Below, in pieces: positions 1 to 6,193 of a stretch of DNA of 15,258 bases. The position numbers and the translations under genes were made by a program. The notes beneath the pieces were generated by a model, which was not told the origin of the DNA, ran no database searches, and worked only from the letters and a program-made list of their open reading frames with translations. Within the stretch, counting starts at the first letter, position 1. The number at the start of each line of letters is the position of its first letter. Origin of the DNA: Candidatus Bathyarchaeota archaeon (GTDB taxonomy: Archaea; Thermoproteota; Bathyarchaeia; RBG-16-48-13; GCA-020355125); contig JAOZHK010000245.1 in the NCBI GenBank assembly GCA_026014905.1, forward strand, positions 1 through 15,258. The letters run 5' to 3'.

Positions 1-69
1 GGCAGCAACTCCACCAACAATTATGACTATCGCGACAACAGCAAATAATCTCATGCCTCTCATTGCCAT
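1..69 (-). CDS. N-terminus of an exported or membrane-anchored protein, probably the ABC substrate-binding protein (partial)
   Basis: Only the first 23 codons are present; the gene runs off the left edge. The translation starts with a short basic stretch (MAMRGMR) followed by an unbroken hydrophobic run (LFAVVAIVIIVGGVAA), which is a signal peptide or membrane anchor. A good ribosome site, GGTGA, sits about six bases before the ATG at 69. The gene is divergent from an ABC permease and ATPase pair and shares its promoter region with them. From this I infer it is the solute-binding protein, but no part of the mature protein is visible. Any other secreted or membrane protein is possible. Confidence 0.55.
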   Translation of the reverse strand, partial: MAMRGMRLFAVVAIVIIVGGVAA

Positions 70-108
70 TTTGTTCACCTTTTTTATTTATCCAATCTAT
101 AGCGAAGC

Positions 109-118
109 CTTTTAAAAG
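109..118. promoter_or_regulatory. Symmetric TATA-like box serving two divergent genes
   Basis: CTTTTAAAAG is a perfect 10-base palindrome in the 70-base gap between divergent genes. With the usual archaeal spacing of about 26 bases from box to start site, rightward transcription would begin near 140, exactly at the first ATG of the permease (leaderless). Leftward transcription would begin near 87, leaving a short leader that holds the GGTGA ribosome site of the gene starting at 69. A second AT-rich candidate, TTTTTTATTTATC, lies at about 79-91. Confidence 0.4.
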
Positions 119-139
119 ATTTTGGAATACTATTCATTG

Positions 140-1918
140 ATGACATCACATCAGAAAACGGATAGTACTTCACAAATATCGAGTTATATAATATCTAAAT
201 TGGCTTTGTTGCGCTCACTCGACAGATTTTCTCTAATACTGATTCTTGTGTCAACTGCTTTACTTACTATCTTCATCATCGCTCCTATTGTGACAGTTGT
301 TTTCAACGCTTTTGAGGAGCCTAATGGTACAATTGGTTTCCAGAATTTTATTAACTTCTGGGCGACTCCGTCTTTTCGTCGAGGTTTACAGAACAGCGTA
401 ATCTGTGCTTTTCTTACTCTTGGCACAACATCGGTAATTGGAATTCCGGTTGCGTATGTCATGACAAGATATGATTTTCCCGCAAAACGACTATTTAACC
501 TCTTGACAATTTTACCTCTGATGGTACCTCCATTTGTTGGTGCGTTAGCATTAACCAATATGCTTGGGCGAAATGGCGCAATAACAAATTTCCTTCAATC
601 CGCACTTAACCTTCCTTTGGAAGGGGGTTTACTGTTATCCAATATTGCTGGGATTGTCTTTATACAGACGTTTCATCTTTGGCCGTTAATCTACCTTAAC
701 ACGTCTGCGTCTCTCAGCAAAATAGATCCTACACTTGAAGAGAGCGCGCGTAATCTTGGAGCTTCGGGATTCAAACTGTTCAGAAAAATAACCTTACCTC
801 TATCGCTTCCAGGTTTTGCAGCAGGCGCATTGCTAGTTTTCCTTTGGAGTTTAGCGGATATCGGTACACCTATTATGACAAATTTCACCGAATACTCCGT
901 GTTTCAAGCCTATAAAGAGCTCACAATCCAAGAAGGTTATAAGGCGATGGCATCAGTGATCGCTATTGTTATCACTGCGATTTCAGCCCTCGCACTTTTG
1001 ACTGTGAATAAATATGTTGGCCTGAAAGAGTATGCCACTACACGCGCAGGCGCGGCACCGCGTGCAATACAAAAACGCGCTGGAAAAAAAGCAAGCGTAG
1101 TAATCTTAATCTGTTTATCACTCCTTGTAGTTATTTCGATTATTCCTCATTTAGGCACTGTGGTGATGGCATTCACCCTGGGCCCTGCTTATGGAGAGTG
1201 GCTGCCTAGAGGAGTGACGTTGGAGTTCTTAACTCAAACTTTCGGAGATCCCACATCCTCTTTGGCTGTTGCTAATAGCCTTATTTACTCATTCCTCGCG
1301 TCATTTGTGGACATTTTTCTTGGCGCAATGATAGCGTATCTTTTAGTTCGAAAGAATTTTCTTGGAAAATCTTTTTTAGATTTCATCTCGATGATGCCTT
1401 TTGCGATCCCCGGCGTCGTTATGGGGCTTGGATATATTTACCTCTTCTCCAGACCTATCATAGGCAACTTTCGGTTAACTTCTATCTGGTATATCCTAGT
1501 AATCTCGTACTCTATGCGTAGGCTGCCCTACTCGGTAAGATCGTCCACTGCAGTGTTACGACAAGTGCATGAATCCCTTGAAGAATCCGCTCGGAACATG
1601 GGGGCATCAAGACTTAAAACACTAACACTGATCACAATACCCCTAATAATGCCTGGACTAATTGCTGGCGCCATTCTAACATTCATTAATTCCTTTACAG
1701 AAGTATCTACATCATTGCTCCTTAAGCCACTTATTGGCCCTTTGGGCTTTTACGCGAGACCGTTAACACTCCAAATACTCCTCGAGGCTAAAGGCGGACC
1801 TACCGCGATAAAAATTGCGGCCTGTTTGGGTTTAGTGCAAATTATTGTGACGAGTGTCGGATTATACCTCACAAATAAACTCTTAGGAGGGAAAGCGGGA
1901 TTAGCTTTTGGAGGGTAG
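140..1918 (+). CDS. Fused two-domain ABC importer permease (FbpB/ThiP/PhnU-like)
   Basis: Inner-membrane channel subunit of a binding-protein-dependent importer. The 592-residue protein contains two homologous permease units, each with about six membrane segments. Each unit has an EAA loop that contacts the ATPase: ESARNLGAS at about residue 201 and ESARNMGAS at about 481, both followed by a P-L-x-x-P-G segment. The duplicated single-chain form is typical of iron(III), thiamine and 2-aminoethylphosphonate permeases. The substrate cannot be told from the sequence. I chose the ATG at 140 over an in-frame TTG at 122, because the TTG has no ribosome site and lies almost inside the likely TATA box. 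The ATPase gene follows after 13 bases and its ribosome site overlaps this stop codon, so the two are co-transcribed. Confidence 0.93.
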   Translation: MTSHQKTDSTSQISSYIISKLALLRSLDRFSLILILVSTALLTIFIIAPIVTVVFNAFEEPNGTIGFQNFINFWATPSFRRGLQNSVICAFLTLGTTSVIGIPVAYVMTRYDFPAKRLFNLLTILPLMVPPFVGALALTNMLGRNGAITNFLQSALNLPLEGGLLLSNIAGIVFIQTFHLWPLIYLNTSASLSKIDPTLEESARNLGASGFKLFRKITLPLSLPGFAAGALLVFLWSLADIGTPIMTNFTEYSVFQAYKELTIQEGYKAMASVIAIVITAISALALLTVNKYVGLKEYATTRAGAAPRAIQKRAGKKASVVILICLSLLVVISIIPHLGTVVMAFTLGPAYGEWLPRGVTLEFLTQTFGDPTSSLAVANSLIYSFLASFVDIFLGAMIAYLLVRKNFLGKSFLDFISMMPFAIPGVVMGLGYIYLFSRPIIGNFRLTSIWYILVISYSMRRLPYSVRSSTAVLRQVHESLEESARNMGASRLKTLTLITIPLIMPGLIAGAILTFINSFTEVSTSLLLKPLIGPLGFYARPLTLQILLEAKGGPTAIKIAACLGLVQIIVTSVGLYLTNKLLGGKAGLAFGG

Positions 1919-1931
1919 GTGAACCAGAACT

Positions 1932-3014
1932 TTGGTAGATATTACCCTTGAAAACCTGGTGAAAACGTTTGGTCCAATCGTTGCGGTTGACAACGTCACC
2001 CTACAGATCAAACATGGTGAATTCTTCACATTGTTAGGCCCATCGGGTTGTGGAAAAACAACGACTCTCAGAATGATTGCAGGATTTTATACACCGGAAA
2101 AAGGATCCATCAAGTTCAATGAAAAACGGATGAACGAGATCCCTGCTGAAAAACGGAACACTGGAATGGTTTTTCAGAATTATGCGATATGGCCTCACAT
2201 GACCGTCGCGAAAAATGTCGCCTTTGGATTGGAAATGAGAAAGATTCCTCCGGAAGAAATTGTGCAACGCGTGAAAGGCGCCCTGGATCTTGTTGAATTA
2301 GAAGGCCTGGAAGAACGCACTCCTGATCAACTCAGCGGAGGACAACAGCAACGTGTTGCATTAGCCCGGGCTCTTGTAATAGAACCTGACGTGTTACTCC
2401 TAGATGAGCCTTTAAGCAACCTCGATGCCAAGTTGAGAGTTGAAATGAGAAAAGAAATTAAAAGCCTTCAACGAAAAATGGGGATAACAACAATATATGT
2501 AACGCATGATCAAAAAGAGGCTTTAGCCGTCTCCGATCGATTAGCTGTGATGAATAGAGGAAAAATCGAACAAGTTGGAAACCCACTTGAGATCTATGGC
2601 AACCCTAAAAATCGATTTGTGGCCAATTTCATTGGGCTTATAAACCTTTTTCAGGGAACTGTGGAACACAGCCGCAAGTCATCTATGACGATTAAAACTG
2701 TTGAGGGATTAGAATTGTGTGTGAACCCGATTCACGATGTGAAAAAGGGAACCCAAGTATTATTAGCGGTTAGACCTGAAAAAATCGAGATACATCCCCA
2801 TGGCTTCACTACGTCTGCAGGTACAATACTTGAAGGAACAATCGAAGGAATTGAATACGTCGGAGACCTTTCACGGTATAACATTAAAACACAATATCAG
2901 AATATTAATGCTGATCAATATAGTCCATCTATTGATACATTTTTTAATTTAGGAGATAACGTGACTTTACAGATTAACAGAGATGACATCAATTTTATTG
3001 AGACATTAAACTAA
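1932..3014 (+). CDS. ABC importer ATP-binding protein (FbpC/PotA-type, with TOBE-like C-terminus)
   Basis: ATPase subunit that powers the adjacent permease, 360 residues. Visible motifs: Walker A GPSGCGKTT (36-44), Q-loop Q82, signature LSGGQQQR (134-141), Walker B VLLLDE (154-159), D-loop with D165, and switch histidine H192 in VTHDQKEAL. After about residue 235 comes a TOBE-like regulatory domain, including the typical LAVRPEKI segment. The start is TTG at 1932, supported by GGTGA nine bases upstream; the next ATG is far inside the fold. Length and layout match the iron/thiamine/putrescine/phosphonate importer ATPases (CUT-like MalK group), so the substrate stays open. It is the last gene of the rightward operon and faces the dehydrogenase gene. 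Confidence 0.95.
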   Translation: MVDITLENLVKTFGPIVAVDNVTLQIKHGEFFTLLGPSGCGKTTTLRMIAGFYTPEKGSIKFNEKRMNEIPAEKRNTGMVFQNYAIWPHMTVAKNVAFGLEMRKIPPEEIVQRVKGALDLVELEGLEERTPDQLSGGQQQRVALARALVIEPDVLLLDEPLSNLDAKLRVEMRKEIKSLQRKMGITTIYVTHDQKEALAVSDRLAVMNRGKIEQVGNPLEIYGNPKNRFVANFIGLINLFQGTVEHSRKSSMTIKTVEGLELCVNPIHDVKKGTQVLLAVRPEKIEIHPHGFTTSAGTILEGTIEGIEYVGDLSRYNIKTQYQNINADQYSPSIDTFFNLGDNVTLQINRDDINFIETLN

Positions 3015-3053
3015 TTCTGTAAACACGAGCGTATATTGTCAGAAAGAATAGCT

Positions 3054-3080
3054 AGCCAGCTTTTCCGACTAGCTGGCTTT
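3054..3080. terminator. Hairpin terminator between convergent genes
   Basis: AGCCAGCT (3054-3061) and AGCTGGCT (3071-3078) form a perfect 8-bp stem with a 9-base loop, followed by TTTTCC on the plus strand. It lies after the ATPase stop. The loop and right arm overlap the last codons and stop (3069-3071) of the opposing dehydrogenase gene, so one element may end transcription from both sides. Confidence 0.55.
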
Positions 3081-3962
3081 TCCAACCTTAGTTTTAGCTA
3101 AATCTTCAGTTACGGTGATTAATCCCCCATGGTCCAAGTCTCCTCGTCCCGCTGCGTCACACGCTTCAAAAAACGTCTGTGTAAGTGCTGTGGCCGGTAA
3201 AGGTATACCGAGTTCTCGTCCAGTAATCAGCGCATTCTTTAGATCTTTAATGTGAAGTTTAATTCGGAAACCGGGTTGATAGTTTCTCTTGAGCACTAAG
3301 GGCACCTTCGCGTTTAAGACATTGCTTCCAGCCAGACCACTTCGAATCGCATTATAGACCTTTTGCACGTCTAGTCCCGCTTTCTGTGCAAAGACAAGCG
3401 CTTCGGACATCGCTTGAAGGTGAACACCCACCAAAATCTGATTTGCCAACTTGGTAAATTGTCCAGCGCCAATTGCACCTACAAGTACGACACTTCCACC
3501 CATTATATCGAGCAGAGGTTTACTCTCATCGAAGATGGCTTCATCTCCACCCACCATGATTGCCAGGGTTCCTGCAACAGCTCCAGGCTCGCCTCCGCTT
3601 ACTGGCGCATCAAGCATATGCGCTTGTTTCTCACGAACTTTCTTTTCAATAGCAATATCCACTAAGGGCGAAATACTGCTCATATCAATGACAATAGAAT
3701 TAGGCTTCAATCCATCTAAGACGCTGTTTGGACCAAGCATCACCTCCTCGACTTGCGGGGAGTCAGGCACCATCACAATGATAACATCGGATTGACGTGC
3801 GACCTCTTGACAACTTGCTGCAGCTGTTGCTCCCGCAGCCACAACTTGATCAACTTTGTCTTGCACGATATCGTAGACAACGAGAGGATAACCGGCTTTG
3901 ATGAGATTTTGAGCCATCGGCTTCCCCATGATTCCTAAACCAATGAATCCAATTGTTTTCAT
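3069..3962 (-). CDS. garR: Beta-hydroxyacid dehydrogenase, tartronate semialdehyde reductase-like
   Basis: NAD(P)-dependent reductase of the 3-hydroxyisobutyrate dehydrogenase family, cytosolic, 297 residues (normal length). The N-terminal Rossmann fold has GLGIMG (8-13). The substrate site has DAPVSGGEPGAVAGT (118-132). Catalytic lysine K171 and N174 lie in GAGQFTKLANQ. Later come GLAGSNVL and LHIKDLKNAL. These segments agree closely with E. coli GarR/GlxR as I recall them, which convert tartronate semialdehyde to D-glycerate. The true substrate could be another short semialdehyde (malonic, methylmalonic or succinic, or sulfolactaldehyde). A ribosome site GAGGA lies seven bases before the ATG. 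It lies downstream of the HAD hydrolase on the same strand, 138 bases apart, with a hairpin between them. Confidence 0.9.
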   Translation of the reverse strand: MKTIGFIGLGIMGKPMAQNLIKAGYPLVVYDIVQDKVDQVVAAGATAAASCQEVARQSDVIIVMVPDSPQVEEVMLGPNSVLDGLKPNSIVIDMSSISPLVDIAIEKKVREKQAHMLDAPVSGGEPGAVAGTLAIMVGGDEAIFDESKPLLDIMGGSVVLVGAIGAGQFTKLANQILVGVHLQAMSEALVFAQKAGLDVQKVYNAIRSGLAGSNVLNAKVPLVLKRNYQPGFRIKLHIKDLKNALITGRELGIPLPATALTQTFFEACDAAGRGDLDHGGLITVTEDLAKTKVGKAS

Positions 3963-4026
3963 AAGTCATTCCTCAGCTAAATTTACGGTACTATAAGGTG
4001 GATTCTTGAATATTAATGTGCTCGTA

Positions 4027-4087
4027 TACAGGTCGAGCTAGCATATCACACAATCTCGAGCAATGACCTGTAATCTCTCTGCAGAGA
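4027..4087. repeat. Inverted repeat and palindrome in the HAD hydrolase-dehydrogenase gap
   Basis: TACAGGTC (4027-4034) is matched by GACCTGTA (4065-4072), a perfect 8-bp inverted repeat with an inner GAG/CTC pairing. Just beyond it TCTCTGCAGAGA (4076-4087) is a 12-base perfect palindrome. Both lie between the HAD hydrolase stop and the dehydrogenase start. They could be an RNA processing or partial termination signal, or an operator for the dehydrogenase. There is no T-run, so a simple terminator is unlikely. Confidence 0.35.
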
Positions 4088-4100
4088 TATGCGTGATGAG

Positions 4101-4772
4101 TTAGGTGAGTAAGTTATTGGCCTTCATGTAAGAGGATAATTCGGTAATATTATTGAGGATATCCGTTGGCTTTGCAGCTTGGAGGTGTTCACGATTCTGG
4201 GTCCCAGAGAGAACGCCAATGGTTAGGACGCCTGCACGGATACCTGCCTCGAGTCCCTTGCAGGTATCGTCGATTTTGATCACTTCTTGTGGGTCGTTGA
4301 TTTCGAAGTGATTCATAATAGAGTGAATCATTGTTGGGTCGGGTCGGCTTTTACCGACGATCTCTGAACAGGTCCAATAATCAATTAATCCTTGATCCAT
4401 CCACTTTAAGTGATCGACGATCTTTCGTGTGATTGTTTCGGGGAATCCGCTGCAGACGCCTACAGATATAGAATGACGGTGAAGAAAAGTGAAGAGTTCA
4501 CTCGCGCCTTCTATCTCGTGAAGTCTTGAAATATTCGCCAGTAATCGTTTGACAAACAAGGCATAAATATCCTCAGCATGAGTGCCCCCAAATTCGGTAA
4601 TCACTGCTCGCTTATCTCGCCCCCGCTGAGCGTTGAGGACGCGCATCGGAATAATGATATCAAAACTCCGAAAGGCATCATCATAACTTTTAAGGACTAA
4701 GGGAACATTGTCGATCACATCATTGACCGTGGTCCCCGCCATGTCAAAAATCGCTAATTTTATTCGACTCAT
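4101..4772 (-). CDS. Phosphonatase-like HAD hydrolase (PhnX-like)
   Basis: Haloacid-dehalogenase-type hydrolase, 223 residues from the ATG at 4772; an in-frame TTG at 4784 is the alternative. Motif I is FDMAGTT with nucleophile D10 and alanine at D+2. Most HAD phosphatases have aspartate there, while phosphonoacetaldehyde hydrolase has alanine. A cap domain (about 18-85) contains GRDK with K54, close to where phosphonatase keeps its Schiff-base lysine (K53 in Bacillus). Motif II is S108 in VCSG, motif III K141 in GKSRPDP, motif IV D168-D169 in KIDDT. The second acidic residue of PhnX motif IV is not evident (glycine there). It may cleave a phosphonate C-P bond or act on a related phosphoester. 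It precedes the garR-like gene on the same strand. Confidence 0.8.
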   Translation of the reverse strand: MSRIKLAIFDMAGTTVNDVIDNVPLVLKSYDDAFRSFDIIIPMRVLNAQRGRDKRAVITEFGGTHAEDIYALFVKRLLANISRLHEIEGASELFTFLHRHSISVGVCSGFPETITRKIVDHLKWMDQGLIDYWTCSEIVGKSRPDPTMIHSIMNHFEINDPQEVIKIDDTCKGLEAGIRAGVLTIGVLSGTQNREHLQAAKPTDILNNITELSSYMKANNLLT

Positions 4773-4859
4773 GATATTATGCAAATCCTACGCTTCTTGA
4801 AAAACTATTGTATCTCCAGAAAATCAGGAAGGTGTTCGGGTCTGGGTGCTTACGGAATC

Positions 4860-4872
4860 TACGCGCGCGTAT
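4860..4872. repeat. Alternating CG tract (Z-DNA-type palindrome)
   Basis: TACGCGCGCGTA (4860-4871) is a perfect palindrome of alternating purine and pyrimidine, in the noncoding gap between the HAD hydrolase start and the HTH gene stop. Similar tracts recur at 5736-5753 and 15004-15015, also outside genes. Confidence 0.5.
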
Positions 4873-4902
4873 TCAAGCGTATAATGTCTCATATGGAACC
4901 CG

Positions 4903-4910
4903 AAAAAAAA
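4903..4910 (-). terminator. T-run terminator of the HTH regulator gene
   Basis: Eight consecutive T on the minus strand, preceded by a C/T-rich stretch, lie 17 bases after the stop of the leftward HTH gene. This matches the plain oligo-T terminators of archaea and suggests that the HAD hydrolase gene further left has its own promoter, although none is clear. Confidence 0.45.
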
Positions 4911-4926
4911 GGAGGGGGAAGCGAAG

Positions 4927-5361
4927 TTAATTTTCGCTATGATCCGACGAGTTCTCCTCATCCACATAGAGCTTGCGTAGCATCATACGTAGATCCTGTT
5001 TGATAACCGGCGTATCTGGGGTGGACTGACGGGTCGCATGCATCGCGCCATGACGCAGGTAGAGGTTGAGTGCACGTATGAGATCGCTGTCACGCATTAG
5101 AGGAAGTCTGTGCAATAACTCAAGTTCCATGTGAAACAAGAGTAACCCCCGGATTTTCATGCGTCCGAGCTTTGTGAAGATCCTGTTCACAACACGCACG
5201 ATCGTACGTCGTGATTTACCCGTGTCCTTTGCAATCCTAACTTGGGATTGTCCTTCGAATAGCGCGTAAAAAACCTTTAACTCAAATGGGGTTAAAATGC
5301 TTTCTATCACATCAAAATATTCAGAGTTCTCGTGAGACTCTTCAAAGCCTGGTGTCAACAT
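4927..5361 (-). CDS. LuxR/sigma-70-region-4-type helix-turn-helix regulator
   Basis: A 144-residue protein with one clear DNA-binding domain at about 24-66, LTPFELKVFYALFEGQSQVRIAKDTGKS onward. It follows the pattern 'LT-x-x-E-x-x-V, G-x-S-x-x-x-I-A, S-x-R-T-V' of LuxR/GerE and sigma region 4 helix-turn-helix domains. The rest (about 70-144) is basic and helical, with no receiver or sensor domain. It is probably a transcription factor. A weak ribosome site (AAGG) lies seven bases before the ATG. A palindromic TATA box at 5481-5498 and a hairpin lie upstream, giving a leader of about 100 bases. Divergent or autogenous control of that box is an inference. Confidence 0.75.
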   Translation of the reverse strand: MLTPGFEESHENSEYFDVIESILTPFELKVFYALFEGQSQVRIAKDTGKSRRTIVRVVNRIFTKLGRMKIRGLLLFHMELELLHRLPLMRDSDLIRALNLYLRHGAMHATRQSTPDTPVIKQDLRMMLRKLYVDEENSSDHSEN

Positions 5362-5428
5362 ACTGTTGCCTTCTTAATCCGTTTCAATGTTTCCACGACT
5401 CCCAACTACGAATGACTCCATACTCACA

Positions 5429-5449
5429 GGCGCCTGCGATGCAGGTGCC
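5429..5449. other. Strong hairpin in the leader of the HTH regulator
   Basis: GGCGCCTGC (5429-5437), loop GAT, then GCAGGTGCC (5441-5449). All nine positions can pair, one as a G-T wobble. It falls between the likely leftward start site (about 5463) and the regulator's ATG (5361), so it would fold in the 5' leader. It could also be a protein-binding inverted repeat. Confidence 0.4.
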
Positions 5450-5480
5450 AGATAATTAGTTAGTACCCAGCCAATTGGCG

Positions 5481-5498
5481 CGTTTCTATATATAAACG
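5481..5498. promoter_or_regulatory. Palindromic TATA box, possibly bidirectional
   Basis: CGTTTCTATATATAAACG is an 18-base palindrome with one mismatched pair; read on either strand it contains TATATA. The minus reading, TTTATATA, is the textbook archaeal box. Outer arms CCAAT (5471-5475) and ATTGG (5511-5515) form another inverted repeat around it. Leftward it would serve the HTH regulator at 5361. Rightward it would start a transcript near 5517. Confidence 0.5.
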
Positions 5499-5733
5499 AT
5501 ATCGGGCGCTATTGGCAGATCTCCATTCGAGATATTAAATCTATAGCGTGTATCTGTATCCACAAAAGAGGTTAAGGATAGTGATGCGTACTGGAAAGTG
5601 TGACATTTTGCGCCATATTGAGACATGTGAAGATCAAATGGAGGCAGATTCCGCAGCGAACAGTGAACCCAGGAGATCGTTACCTCGAGCGAAGGGATTC
5701 AACTCTTGTGGGGATTTCCCCGGAGAGTGATTT

Positions 5734-5770
5734 GAGCGCGTACGCGCGCGCGCTAGCTAGCTCGGTACGC
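5734..5770. repeat. Self-complementary CG/TAGC tract
   Basis: GAGC-GCGTAC (5734-5743) pairs with GCTC (5760-5763) and GTACGC (5765-5770). Positions 5736-5753 are an unbroken 18-base alternating purine-pyrimidine run, followed by GCTAGCTAGC. It can fold as RNA or extrude as a cruciform or Z-DNA. It lies near the 3' end of the unassigned transcript region. Confidence 0.45.
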
Positions 5771-5819
5771 ACAAATGACCACGATTAGTATTCGAAACGT
5801 CGGGACCACATAGTGAAAT

Positions 5820-5837
5820 ATGCTAGCATCTTTTTTT
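5820..5837 (+). terminator. Palindrome plus T-run
   Basis: ATGCTAGCAT (5820-5829) is a perfect palindrome, followed by C and seven T (5831-5837) on the plus strand. This fits an archaeal terminator for a transcript from the 5490 region. Being 12 bases before the next TATA-like box, the palindrome could also be an operator. Confidence 0.4.
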
Positions 5838-5848
5838 GAAAAGTATCC

Positions 5849-5857
5849 TTTTAAATA
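5849..5857 (+). promoter_or_regulatory. TATA-like box for the EF-Tu-like gene and possibly acdAB
   Basis: TTTTAAATA lies about 33 bases before the ATG at 5886. The expected start site is near 5880, leaving a leader of only about six bases, which agrees with the lack of a ribosome site there. Confidence 0.4.
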
Positions 5858-5885
5858 CTGATTGAATAAATATTAGTGAAGAAAA

Positions 5886-6140
5886 ATGAGTGAATCACAT
5901 CCTATAGGAAAGGTGCAGCACTATTTCACCAAGATAAGCGTCGCCATTGTCGATGTCGATGGCTCATTGAGTGTCGGTGACCGGATTCAGATTCTGGGTC
6001 CAACGACGAATTTTGATCAAGCAGTTGAATCAATGCAGATCGAGCATAAAGCAGTGAAAAAAGTGAAAGCGGGCGACAGTATCGGACTAAAAGTTATCGA
6101 TCGATGTCGGAAAGGCGATACAGTATTTAAGATAACGTAA
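5886..6140 (+). CDS. Stand-alone EF-Tu domain-2-like (translation factor beta-barrel) protein
   Basis: An 84-residue protein with the pattern of translation factor domain II, an OB-like beta-barrel: GKVQHYFTKISVAIVDVDG (8-26), then L-S-V-GDRIQILG (28-38), MQIEHKAVKKVKAGDSIGLKV (50-70), then GDTVFKI at the end. There is no GTPase domain, so it cannot act as an elongation factor by itself. Small archaeal proteins of this type are usually annotated 'translation elongation factor-like' and have no assigned role. The start is effectively leaderless. It is 49 bases ahead of acdA on the same strand and may share its transcript. Confidence 0.8.
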   Translation: MSESHPIGKVQHYFTKISVAIVDVDGSLSVGDRIQILGPTTNFDQAVESMQIEHKAVKKVKAGDSIGLKVIDRCRKGDTVFKIT

Positions 6141-6172
6141 AAAAGGAGTTCAAATCCTTAATAAGTCGTATC

Positions 6173-6193
6173 ATGTTACAGTTGGTGTTATGA
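6173..6193 (+). other. Possible six-codon upstream ORF overlapping acdA start
   Basis: ATG at 6173 opens the frame MLQLVL and stops at TGA 6191-6193, overlapping the acdA ATG (6190) by ATGA. The region also holds AAGGA (about 6143-6147) and TCCTT, which can pair and hide an otherwise good ribosome site. acdA itself has only a poorly spaced GGTG. It might be a coupling device or chance. Confidence 0.15.

Larger units (their letters stand above)
5517..5837 (+). ncRNA. Candidate short transcript without a convincing gene (unassigned)
   Basis: About 320 bases lie between a TATA box and a T-run, too long for a plain spacer. Open frames at 5548-5730 and 5600-5788 (about 60 residues each, GTG starts, different frames) show no recognisable domain and overlap each other. 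An ATG at 5584 with AAGGA upstream would give a 48-residue version of the first. A small hairpin ATCTC/GAGAT occurs at 5519-5533. I found no match to the conserved blocks I remember of RNase P RNA or SRP RNA, and no tRNA. It may be a small RNA, a micro-protein gene or a gene remnant. Confidence 0.2.

Noticed and set aside
184..558. 124-residue open frame on the minus strand inside the permease gene
   Set aside because: It is the antisense shadow of a well-supported membrane protein, has no domain and no ribosome site.
4779..5003. 74-residue plus-strand frame across the HAD hydrolase-HTH gap
   Set aside because: It overlaps the starts or ends of two genes on the other strand, has low-complexity GGG sequence and no family resemblance.
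5781..5800. tRNA-like TTCGAAA near 5790
   Set aside because: No acceptor stem, D-arm or anticodon arm could be built around it.
5517..5837. RNase P RNA or SRP RNA in the gene-free stretch
   Set aside because: I looked for the conserved RNase P block GAGGAAAGTC and for an SRP helix-8-like core and did not find them.
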